From NCBI GenBank assembly GCA_002923375.1, contig BEIJ01000001.1:186001-250000 (forward strand): DNA of 64,000 bases, written 5' to 3'. Under the pieces are notes generated by a model, which saw only the letters and a list, made by a program, of their open reading frames with translations, was not told the origin of the DNA and did not search any database. Below, piece after piece: positions 25,387-32,987 of this stretch. The position numbers and the translations under genes were made by a program. This DNA comes from a bacterium HR33. GTDB taxonomy: Bacteria; Gemmatimonadota; Gemmatimonadetes; Gemmatimonadales; GWC2-71-9. Every line of letters begins with the position of its first letter. Positions within the stretch are counted from its first letter, which is position 1.

Positions 25387-27868
25387 GGCACTTCACGCAG
25401 CCCTCGGCGAACTCGAGTTGAGAGCCGCAGTCGGGACAGGCGCCGATAAACAGTTCGTCCCGCACTCCCCCGACCTGGTACGCGTGCCCCTCCGGTCCCG
25501 AGACCACCCGCTGGGCGGTTTCCCTGGGCGGCTCGGCCGGTTGCTCCAACAGGTCTTGTTGGATCCCCTGTTTTTCCTGCAGCCACTTCTCTATGGCGAT
25601 ACCGATGGCGTCCGGGACCGACATCACCTTGTTGGGGCCCAGACCCACTACCCGATCGGAGGAGATTCCCCGCAACTGCTTGTGGATCTCCTGAATCGGG
25701 ATGCCCGATCTAAGGGCCAAGGAGATCAGCCGCCCGATAGCTTCCACGTCCGCCATGAGCGCCCCCCCGGCCTTGCCCAGGCTCATGAAAACCTCGAAGG
25801 GTTGGCCCTTGTCGTCTTCGGTAATGGTCACGTAGAGAGTACCTAGGGGCGTCTCCAGGCGCCGGGTGGTGCCGCGGAGCAGCTCCGGCCGGGAACGCTT
25901 GACCCGCCGCTGGAGATTTTCCGCCTCCAGCTCGTGCAGCTGCTTCTTGGTGCGCTGAAGTTCCGCCTCGAGTTCTGCATTCTGCGCCTTGAGCTCGGCT
26001 ATCTCCCTTCTCAGTTGCGCTACCTCGGACGGCTCTTTCGCGCCCGCACTCTCCTTCACCTTCAGCGCGGTCTTCCCGGTGGAGAGAACCTGCTGCTCCC
26101 TGCTGTTGTCCCGATAGACGGTCACTCCCTTGCACCCGAGCTCGTACGCCAGCTCATAGATCTTGCGCACGTCGTCTTCGGTGGCGCTCTCGGGGAAGTT
26201 GCAGGTCTTGCTGATAGCGCTGTCGACGAACTCCTGGAAGGCGGCCTGCATCCGGATGTGCCACTCCGGCGACACGTCGTGGGCCGTCACGAAAATCCGC
26301 TGCCAGCGTTCGGGCACTTCGTCGAAGTGGATATGACCAGCCTCGGCGATCTTTCGCATCAGCTCGTCGGAGTACCAGCCCTCGCGCTTGGCTATGGCCA
26401 CGAAGTCTTCATTCACCTCGGGCATCAAAACCCCTGCCTGATTGCGCATGAAGGCCACGGCGAACAGCGGCTCGATTCCGGAAGAACAACCCGCAATGAT
26501 GGATATCGTACCCGTGGGCGCCACCGTCGTGAGATTGCAGTTGCGCAGCCGCCGCATGGGACGAATCCGGTTCCCCTCGGGATCCCGGGCGCAGGTCTCG
26601 TCCGGTCCCCATATGCTCCGCTCCCACTCGGGGAAGACGCCCCGCTCCTCGGCAAGCCGCTCGCTCTCGACCTTCGCCTCCTCGTCCACGAACCGCATCA
26701 GCTCCCGCGCCAAACTGACCGCTTCCTCGGAATTGTAAGGAATACCCATGCGCACCAGCAGGTCGGCCCAACCCATGATCCCCAACCCGATTCTGCGGAT
26801 CCGGTGCGCCAAGTCGTGGATCTCGGGCAGCGGGTACTTATTGGCATCTATCACATTGTCCAAGAAGTGAGTGCAGAGGTGCACCACCCTTCTCAGATCG
26901 TCCCATTGGATCCGCCCGTTACGGACAAAGGCCCCTACGTTGATCGAGCCCAAGTTGCAAACGTCGTAAGGCAGCAGCGGCTGCTCCCCGCAGGGGTTGG
27001 TGGCCTCGTAGCTCCCCAGATGGGGCACCGGGTTGTACCGGTTGGCTCGATCGATAAAGAACACCCCCGGCTCGCCGGTCTTCCAAGCCCCGTGAACGAT
27101 GCGAGCGAATACCTCCCGGGCGTCCAGCTTGCCCACCACCTCGCCGGTGCGCGGATGTATCAACTCGTACTCCGTACCTTCCTTGACCGCCTGCATGAAG
27201 CGGTCGGTAATCGCCACGGAGATGTTGAAGTTGGTAATCTTGGTGATGTCATCCTTGCAGCTTATGAACTCCAAGATGTCGGGATGGTCCACCCGCAAGA
27301 TCCCCATGTTCGCGCCCCGGCGGGTGCCTCCCTGCTTCACCACGTCGGTGGAGGCGTCGTAGAGGGTCATGAAGGACACCGGGCCCGAGGCTACTCCCAT
27401 AGTGGAACGAACCACGTCGTTCTTGGGACGCAGCCGGGAGAAGGAAAATCCCGTCCCCCCGCCCGACTGGTGCACCAGGGCCATGGCACGCAGCGTGTCG
27501 TAGATGCCGTTCTTGCCGTTCGAGAGACAATCCTCTATGGGCAGCACGAAACAGGCCGACAGCTGGCCCAGTGGCCGCCCGGCATTCATCAGGGTCGGGC
27601 TGTTGGGCATCCAGACCCTAGTGGCCATTAACTCATAGAACGTTTCGGCCAGCGCCTCCACCGCACTCGGACTCGCCCCGTAGCGCGCGTCCGGCTCGGC
27701 TATGGTGCGGGCTACGCGCCAGAAGAGGTCCTCCGGGGTCTCCACCGGGTTGCCCTTCTCGTCTTTGACCAAATACCGCCGGGCCAGCACCGTGAGCGCA
27801 TTGGGGCTCAACTCAAGGGGCCGCAGCCTGCTCGAACGGTTCGAGTCGGACATGGACATCAGATCCAC
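25358..27868 (-). CDS. nrdJ: adenosylcobalamin-dependent ribonucleotide reductase, class II
   Basis: Makes deoxyribonucleotides without oxygen, using B12. 836 aa. Motifs: RVWMPNSPTLMNAG, QLSACFVLP (first redox Cys), GGGTGFSFSRLRP, TNPCGEQPLLP (catalytic NPCGE, active-site Cys), CNLTTVAPTGTIS (PTGTIS), and the C-terminal CPDCG...CHVCGYSEC cysteine cluster that regenerates the active site. A coiled coil of about 45 residues (roughly 615-660, heptads with LRREIAELKAQNAELEAEL) interrupts the C-terminal third. GTG at 27868 is used; ATGs at 27859 and 27853 are alternatives. No class I nrdAB seen here. Confidence 0.96.
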   Translation of the reverse strand: MDLMSMSDSNRSSRLRPLELSPNALTVLARRYLVKDEKGNPVETPEDLFWRVARTIAEPDARYGASPSAVEALAETFYELMATRVWMPNSPTLMNAGRPLGQLSACFVLPIEDCLSNGKNGIYDTLRAMALVHQSGGGTGFSFSRLRPKNDVVRSTMGVASGPVSFMTLYDASTDVVKQGGTRRGANMGILRVDHPDILEFISCKDDITKITNFNISVAITDRFMQAVKEGTEYELIHPRTGEVVGKLDAREVFARIVHGAWKTGEPGVFFIDRANRYNPVPHLGSYEATNPCGEQPLLPYDVCNLGSINVGAFVRNGRIQWDDLRRVVHLCTHFLDNVIDANKYPLPEIHDLAHRIRRIGLGIMGWADLLVRMGIPYNSEEAVSLARELMRFVDEEAKVESERLAEERGVFPEWERSIWGPDETCARDPEGNRIRPMRRLRNCNLTTVAPTGTISIIAGCSSGIEPLFAVAFMRNQAGVLMPEVNEDFVAIAKREGWYSDELMRKIAEAGHIHFDEVPERWQRIFVTAHDVSPEWHIRMQAAFQEFVDSAISKTCNFPESATEDDVRKIYELAYELGCKGVTVYRDNSREQQVLSTGKTALKVKESAGAKEPSEVAQLRREIAELKAQNAELEAELQRTKKQLHELEAENLQRRVKRSRPELLRGTTRRLETPLGTLYVTITEDDKGQPFEVFMSLGKAGGALMADVEAIGRLISLALRSGIPIQEIHKQLRGISSDRVVGLGPNKVMSVPDAIGIAIEKWLQEKQGIQQDLLEQPAEPPRETAQRVVSGPEGHAYQVGGVRDELFIGACPDCGSQLEFAEGCVKCHVCGYSECG

Positions 27869-27876
27869 CCGTCTAG

Positions 27877-27905
27877 CTTATGGTGTCAAGTTACCGATCT
27901 GTTAA
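27877..27905 (-). promoter_or_regulatory. candidate nrdJ promoter
   Basis: Minus strand: -35 TTAACA (27905-27900), 17-base spacer, -10 CATAAG (27882-27877), 8 bases before the GTG at 27868. No cobalamin riboswitch or NrdR box was recognised in the 188-base gap. Confidence 0.35.
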
Positions 27906-27972
27906 AAGTTAATGCGCCGCGGGCTCAAGTGGGCGGCCGAAGCGCGGGGAAACAAAGTAGGAACGACCAGGG

Positions 27973-28015
27973 ATCCGGGCAAGACTGGCAAAACTTCCTG
28001 GAGAGCAGCCCGGAT
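27973..28015. repeat. 8-bp inverted repeat in the nrdJ upstream gap
   Basis: ATCCGGGC at 27973-27980 and its exact complement GCCCGGAT at 28008-28015, separated by 27 bases. It lies between the end of the kinase gene and the nrdJ promoter. It could be an operator, an mRNA hairpin ending the kinase transcript (no T-run follows), or chance. Confidence 0.4.
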
Positions 28016-28056
28016 TCGGATTTGCACATCACAAATTTGCCGAGGAGCGGCCAGCC

Positions 28057-29967
28057 TCAGGGATTGCGCCGCGGTACGAAGCGCATCTGCACCCACCCTT
28101 CCACCGGCTGCCCGTTCTTCTGGGCGGGATTGTAGAGCAAGGTCAGGGCAAAGCCCCGGGCGTACCGCGTAAAGACGGGATTGTCCGAGGGCTCCGCCAC
28201 TTCCACCCTAAGGGCCCGCCCCTCGGCGGATACCAGCACCCACAGGATGGCGGGGGACGGCATGCCCTGAATCCGGTCGTCGATCGGCACCAAGGGAGCC
28301 GCGAGGGCCCTCGGGGGAGCGTCGTAGCAGGCACCGTCCCGGTTGTAGTTCGGACCCGGCGCCGAACAGTAATCCTCCACTTCCCGCCGCGCCGGTTCCC
28401 GGGCAGGCTCGGGCTGAGCTCTCCTCATCCGCACCACCAGCGTGGTATCCGCCCCCCGAGCCACCGCCACCGTGGCGCTGAACTGCTCGTAACCCGGCGC
28501 GTTGACTACCACCCGCTTCGACCCCGGCTCTAAAATCAGCGTATCGCGATCCACCTCCTGCCCGTCTATAGTCACCTTCGCCCGAGCCGGCAGTCCCTGC
28601 AAGATCAATCTGCCCGTAGGCGGCAGCGGCTGGGCCGGCTGCTCCAAAGTCACGCTGGCGGAAGCGGTGTCCGCTGCAACCGCAACGCTGTCCGAAACAG
28701 CCTCAGTATCGCGCGGCACCGGAAGCGGCTCCTCGCCGGTAACCGGAGGCTCAACAGTGCCCAGCCTCTGCCCGATCGCAGGAGGCCACTCCCCTCCCAA
28801 CTCCACGAAGTAGTAGTACGCCCCGCCACCCCCTCCACCCAGCAGCAGTAGCAGAAATAACCCCACCAGGAGACCGCCGCGTTTCTTCTTTTCCGTGGCG
28901 GGCCTGGGACCGGCCTTGGGAATCGGGGTGGTGGGTGTGCTGGGCCGGCCCATACTCGCCCCCGTGGGAATCACCGCGGTCGGCGCCGATTGCAACGCGA
29001 TCGTAGCCTCTTGGGCAACGCTCGTGAACGGACGCCCCTCGAGCGCCGCCAACAGCTCCTCGGCCGTCTGATAGCGGTCCTCCGGAGCCTTGGCCGTCAT
29101 CCTCCTGATGATCCCGAAAAGCCGCACCTCGTCGGCAGTCTTGAGTTCCGGTTCGGGCAGCGGCTCGGTTATGTGTTTGTATCCGATCGAAAAGGCGTCT
29201 TCACCGTCGAACGGCACGGCACCCACTAGACACTGATAAGCCACGATGCCCAGAGAGTAGATGTCGCTGCGGCCGTCGAGAGGCTGGGCTCGCACCTGTT
29301 CCGGACTCATGTAGTGCGGCGTTCCGATCACCATGCCGGTCCCGGTAAGCCGGGTACCCGTTCCCGCTTTGGCGATGCCAAAGTCGGTCACCACCGCCCG
29401 GCCACTCTCATCGAACATGATGTTGTCCGGCTTGATGTCCCGGTGCACCACACCGTTCTGGTGAGCATAGCCCAAAGCCGAAGCAGTGTCGATAAGAAGT
29501 TTGCGGATCTCGACCGGAGGAAGCCTGCCCCGCTTTTGCAGTACGTCAGACAGGGACGCACCGCGCAAGAACTTCATGACAAAGTAAATCACCCGGCCCG
29601 ACCGCCCGACCCGGTAAATCGGGATAATGTTAGGGTGCTCCAGCTTCGCTGCGGTCCGGGCCTCTCGCTGAAAGCGCTCTACGAACTCGGCGTCAAAGGC
29701 CAGAGAAAAGGGAAGGACCTTTATTGCGACCTCGCGGTCGAGATGTTTGTCCCGGCCGTGAAACACGATCGCCATCCCGCCGCGGCCCAGCTCGCCTATG
29801 ATCTCGTACTCATCCTTGAGCGCTTCCCGGACTACGTCCTCCTCGGTGCGCTCTCCCGACTGCCCGGTTTTAGCGGCAAGGGGGGTCACCGAAGAGAGAT
29901 CTAGGCCGCAAGAAGGGCAAAACTTGCTGCCGTCCGCTACCTTGGTTCCGCAGCGCGAGCAAAACAT
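28057..29967 (-). CDS. transmembrane Ser/Thr protein kinase with PEGA and TonB-C domains
   Basis: 636 aa. Zinc ribbon at 1-25 (CSRCG...CPSCG); Hanks-type kinase at about 55-315 with GRGGMAIVFHG, the Lys in AIKVLPF, HRDIKPDN, DFGIAKAGT and GTPHYMSPEQ; a Pro/Thr linker; one transmembrane helix about 360-385 (LLVGLFLLLLLGGG). Outside the membrane come a PEGA domain (about 450-515, 'KVTIDGQEVD...GYEQFSATVAV') and a C-terminal domain (about 545-633) matching TonB-C ('PAILWVLVSAEGRALRVEV', 'YNPAQKNGQPVEGWVQM'). Kinase is cytosolic, sensor periplasmic. Substrates unknown. Not in an operon with the 35 kb kinase. Confidence 0.92.
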   Translation of the reverse strand: MFCSRCGTKVADGSKFCPSCGLDLSSVTPLAAKTGQSGERTEEDVVREALKDEYEIIGELGRGGMAIVFHGRDKHLDREVAIKVLPFSLAFDAEFVERFQREARTAAKLEHPNIIPIYRVGRSGRVIYFVMKFLRGASLSDVLQKRGRLPPVEIRKLLIDTASALGYAHQNGVVHRDIKPDNIMFDESGRAVVTDFGIAKAGTGTRLTGTGMVIGTPHYMSPEQVRAQPLDGRSDIYSLGIVAYQCLVGAVPFDGEDAFSIGYKHITEPLPEPELKTADEVRLFGIIRRMTAKAPEDRYQTAEELLAALEGRPFTSVAQEATIALQSAPTAVIPTGASMGRPSTPTTPIPKAGPRPATEKKKRGGLLVGLFLLLLLGGGGGGAYYYFVELGGEWPPAIGQRLGTVEPPVTGEEPLPVPRDTEAVSDSVAVAADTASASVTLEQPAQPLPPTGRLILQGLPARAKVTIDGQEVDRDTLILEPGSKRVVVNAPGYEQFSATVAVARGADTTLVVRMRRAQPEPAREPARREVEDYCSAPGPNYNRDGACYDAPPRALAAPLVPIDDRIQGMPSPAILWVLVSAEGRALRVEVAEPSDNPVFTRYARGFALTLLYNPAQKNGQPVEGWVQMRFVPRRNP

Positions 29968-29979
29968 GGCTTCTGGGCG

Positions 29980-30008
29980 AACTTACGGTCCACCTCTTAC
30001 AGGGTCAA
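29980..30008 (-). promoter_or_regulatory. candidate promoter of the PEGA/TonB-C kinase
   Basis: Minus strand: -35 TTGACC (30008-30003), 17-base spacer, -10 TAAGTT (29985-29980), 12 bases before the ATG. The -35 is the same as at 34996 and 42250. The -10 is weak (3 of 6). Confidence 0.3.
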
Positions 30009-30029
30009 GCAGCAGCGCCGCACAAAATT

Positions 30030-30045
30030 GGTGATCCGGATCACC
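30030..30045. repeat. perfect 16-bp palindrome
   Basis: GGTGATCCGGATCACC is its own reverse complement. It lies 26 bases after the stop of the beta-barrel gene and upstream of the kinase promoter. On the minus strand it is followed by AATTTTGT, so it may be a weak terminator for the barrel gene; it could also be an operator for the kinase. Confidence 0.5.
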
Positions 30046-30071
30046 CTGCGTTGCAGCCCGAAAGCCGGTTT

Positions 30072-32987
30072 TCAGAAAGAAGAACCGAACGTCAGATACC
30101 ACCGGACCTCTCCCGGGGCGCTCCCCAGGCCGGCACTCAACGGAGTTGCCGCACCCACACGCATCCTAACCGGAACGTCGTAGGTTACAGCGAGATCCAA
30201 AACCAACTCCCCGCCGAGGCTCTTCAACGCGAAGGGCCGCATAGGCTCGCCGGACCGCCATCCTCCACCCGCGTCCCCGAACAAAGTGACGGAGAGCCGA
30301 TCGAGCCCCAGCGGGAGCTCCCAGATCCCCTCCGCCACAAGGGCGACCGGCACGCGGAGCTCTACCGTGCCGGCAAAGACGCGGGTGAAGCCACCGCCCA
30401 CGGGGTACCCTCTCAGCGGAAAAGACCTGCGCCCCGTACCTATCAGATACCCGGGGAAAAGCTCGAAGCGGTCTCCCGACGTCCCGCCCAGCTCGAAGCT
30501 CCGCGGCAGCGGCCCGCGGATCGCTCCACCGGCAACCCTAGCCGCCAATACCCAGTGGGCAAATCCCGGCAAAGGCAGCGCCAAATAGCCGGCCGCCGCA
30601 CCGCGCAGCTCTTCGAACCAGCGCCGCATAGAGGGATCCAACAGCGGCGGCAGCTCGTAAAGCCGCCGGTAAACCGCCGAAACCGCAACCCCGTTTTCGG
30701 GCGATATGGCCAAAGCCGGACGCTTCGCGTGGAAGACGCCGAACCCCAGACTGCCGCCCGCAAGGCGAGTCACCGGATGGCGCAAGCGCAAGCTGACACC
30801 GCTCGAATCGACCGTGAAAAAGTCCTCTTCGAACTCCGGACCAGCCCTGGCAGACAGCGACGTCCTCCACCGCCTGAAGGAAAAGAGCGCCGATAGTTGC
30901 AGATCCCGTTCCCTCAATCCCAGCACCACTGGCAGGGTGTCGCTGCCGCCGTCGCGGCTCACTACCGCCCTGGTGCGCACCTCCTCCCAGGTCTGCGACC
31001 CGGAGGCCAACACCGCGATCGACTTCCAGCGCTGATGGGTGACGTCCATCCGGCCTTCCGCGCGTCCCTCTTTCCCTGGGGCCAGCGCAAAGTGCAACCC
31101 GTAAGAAGTACGCCCTATGGCGTCCGCGCCGCTGGTCAAAAATCCGGCGAACTTTCCCGCCAAGCCGGCATCGTGCCAGGTGGGAATCCAGTAGTGAGGC
31201 CGCAGCGAAGGCCAGGGCGAGTAGCCCCCCCGGGTCACCGCCACGCTTTCGAGAACCGCCGCAGGCGGCGCCGGAAATTGCAGGACCGCCGCGGCTGCCT
31301 CCTTTTCGGCAACCGGCTGCTCCACCAGTGCGAAACCGTCGTCCAGCATCACCGAGAAGTAAAGCATCCCGTCGGGAGCTATGGCAGGATCCCGCGCGCC
31401 GGTGGGCTCGTCGGTGAGCTGCAACAGCATCCCGTCCCGCACCCGGTAGGCAAATATCTGAGGGAGCCCCGAGCGTTCCGAAGTGAACACGACCAGCCCG
31501 CCGTCCGGCGACCACGCCGGATCGTCGTCCAAAGCGGGATCGCGGGTCACCTCTACCGCTTGCCCGGGATCGCTCTTGCGCCACAGCACGAGGTCCCACC
31601 TGCCCTCCAAGTGCCTGGCCCCGGCCATCCACTCCCCGTCCGGAGATGCCGCCACATATCCCCACGCGCCGGCTGCGGGAGCGGGCAGCGGGCCGATCGA
31701 GGCGCCGGCTCCCTCGCTTACCGCAACCAGCCGCGCAGATCCGGCCCCCAGATCCACCGCTCCGACTCCCGAACCTGGATACGCGAAAGGACGCGCAAGG
31801 CGCTCCGATCCGGAAACCGTTTCGAACGAACCCCCGGGTATCCAGCGATACAGCCGGCTCCTTATCTCCACCGGAGAAGTAAAATCGAGCTGCGAGATCC
31901 ACAGAGCCGAATCCTGCCAAGCCAGATCCGCGGCCCCGTTGATCCGCCTCGCCCACCTCACCTTTCCGCTACCGCGTTCTAGAACCCTCACTTGCGGATC
32001 CTGCTTGCCATCCGCATGCACGTACGCCAGATAGCGGCCGCCGGGGGAAACCCGGGGTCTCGGCAGCGTGCGCAGGCCCCTGGCTACGATTCTTCGATCG
32101 GTTCGCGGCGACGCGGAGGCAAGCTGTACTACGCTGTCTCGCCACTGCCGGTGCAGTTCGCCCCACGCTTCTTTGACCGCCAGACCGCCGGCACCGCGCA
32201 GAGGGCCCGAAATACTGAAAGGCCAAAGCCGCTTCGCAGTGCGCTCCACGAATCCGGCCGGTACGCTGTCGCCCCGCTCTCGAGCTTGGAGCTGAAAGAA
32301 ATAGGATCCCCACGCGTAAGGTCTGAAACCGGCAGGCCACTTGGGGCTCAGAAGGGTGGCATCGTTGGCGTCGGGCCAATCCTTCATTGCCGCTGCGGCC
32401 AAGAGCTGGCCGTGCAAGCCGCCTTTCAGTCTCCCGCCCCCGGTAAGGCGGGACTCGTAGTACGTAGCTAGTCCTTCCGAAACCCAGGAAGGCCGGTACG
32501 CGTTCGGAAAAAAGGCCGGCCACCTACCGAAGATGTACTGAGGCAGCTGCCACACTCCCAGCGACCGGTCGAGGTGAAAGGCATGAGTGAGCTCATGCAC
32601 CAGCACCACCCTCAGCCAGTTGTCGTAATTGCCCAGCACCGGATTCCCGGCGGGAGGCGTGAGATACAGCGTGATGCGGTTGGACGGGAAGAAAGAGGTG
32701 AAAGCGTTGGAAACATCCAGATTGCCCGCCAAGACAAGGTCTATTTTGCCTCGCGGCTGCGCCAGCTCACTGGCCAGCAGGGCATAGGCACGTTCGGCTT
32801 CCACCGCAGCCTCGAGCGCCATGGCGCTGTCTTGCGATTTGGCGTGAATCCTGAAGTGCCGAGTGTGCCACGTCTTCCAGTCGCCGGACGGATCGGTCTG
32901 CGCGGGTAGGGACTTCCCCGACACCGCCTGCAGGAAGCACAGCCCGGCGACGGACACCGCACGTAGCGAGCGAGCCGAACGGTTCAA
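30072..32987 (-). CDS. outer-membrane protein: MA-like metallopeptidase, beta-propeller and C-terminal beta-barrel
   Basis: 971 aa. Signal peptide at 1-30. Residues ~35-270 are a gluzincin 'peptidase MA-like' domain with HELTHAFH (zinc His/Glu) and the downstream Glu in SEGLATYYES. Residues ~290-570 hold TolB/WD40-type blades (DPAWSPDGGLVVFTS and DPAIAPDGMLYFS). The last ~350 residues are alternating-strand barrel sequence with an RGYP motif and a terminal Phe, as in BamA/TamA (Omp85/D15) barrels. It starts with TTG overlapping the amidase stop (TTGA), so it is co-translated with it. Likely exposed at the cell surface or periplasm; substrate unknown. Confidence 0.85.
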   Translation of the reverse strand: MNRSARSLRAVSVAGLCFLQAVSGKSLPAQTDPSGDWKTWHTRHFRIHAKSQDSAMALEAAVEAERAYALLASELAQPRGKIDLVLAGNLDVSNAFTSFFPSNRITLYLTPPAGNPVLGNYDNWLRVVLVHELTHAFHLDRSLGVWQLPQYIFGRWPAFFPNAYRPSWVSEGLATYYESRLTGGGRLKGGLHGQLLAAAAMKDWPDANDATLLSPKWPAGFRPYAWGSYFFQLQARERGDSVPAGFVERTAKRLWPFSISGPLRGAGGLAVKEAWGELHRQWRDSVVQLASASPRTDRRIVARGLRTLPRPRVSPGGRYLAYVHADGKQDPQVRVLERGSGKVRWARRINGAADLAWQDSALWISQLDFTSPVEIRSRLYRWIPGGSFETVSGSERLARPFAYPGSGVGAVDLGAGSARLVAVSEGAGASIGPLPAPAAGAWGYVAASPDGEWMAGARHLEGRWDLVLWRKSDPGQAVEVTRDPALDDDPAWSPDGGLVVFTSERSGLPQIFAYRVRDGMLLQLTDEPTGARDPAIAPDGMLYFSVMLDDGFALVEQPVAEKEAAAAVLQFPAPPAAVLESVAVTRGGYSPWPSLRPHYWIPTWHDAGLAGKFAGFLTSGADAIGRTSYGLHFALAPGKEGRAEGRMDVTHQRWKSIAVLASGSQTWEEVRTRAVVSRDGGSDTLPVVLGLRERDLQLSALFSFRRWRTSLSARAGPEFEEDFFTVDSSGVSLRLRHPVTRLAGGSLGFGVFHAKRPALAISPENGVAVSAVYRRLYELPPLLDPSMRRWFEELRGAAAGYLALPLPGFAHWVLAARVAGGAIRGPLPRSFELGGTSGDRFELFPGYLIGTGRRSFPLRGYPVGGGFTRVFAGTVELRVPVALVAEGIWELPLGLDRLSVTLFGDAGGGWRSGEPMRPFALKSLGGELVLDLAVTYDVPVRMRVGAATPLSAGLGSAPGEVRWYLTFGSSF

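Noticed and set aside
27830-27850. GGTTCGAGTC resembling a tRNA T-loop
   Set aside because: It lies in the coding start of nrdJ; no acceptor stem or anticodon arm can be built around it.
27869-28056. Cobalamin riboswitch before the B12-dependent reductase
   Set aside because: No convincing B12 box on the minus strand and the gap is shorter than most cobalamin riboswitches. Infernal could overturn this.
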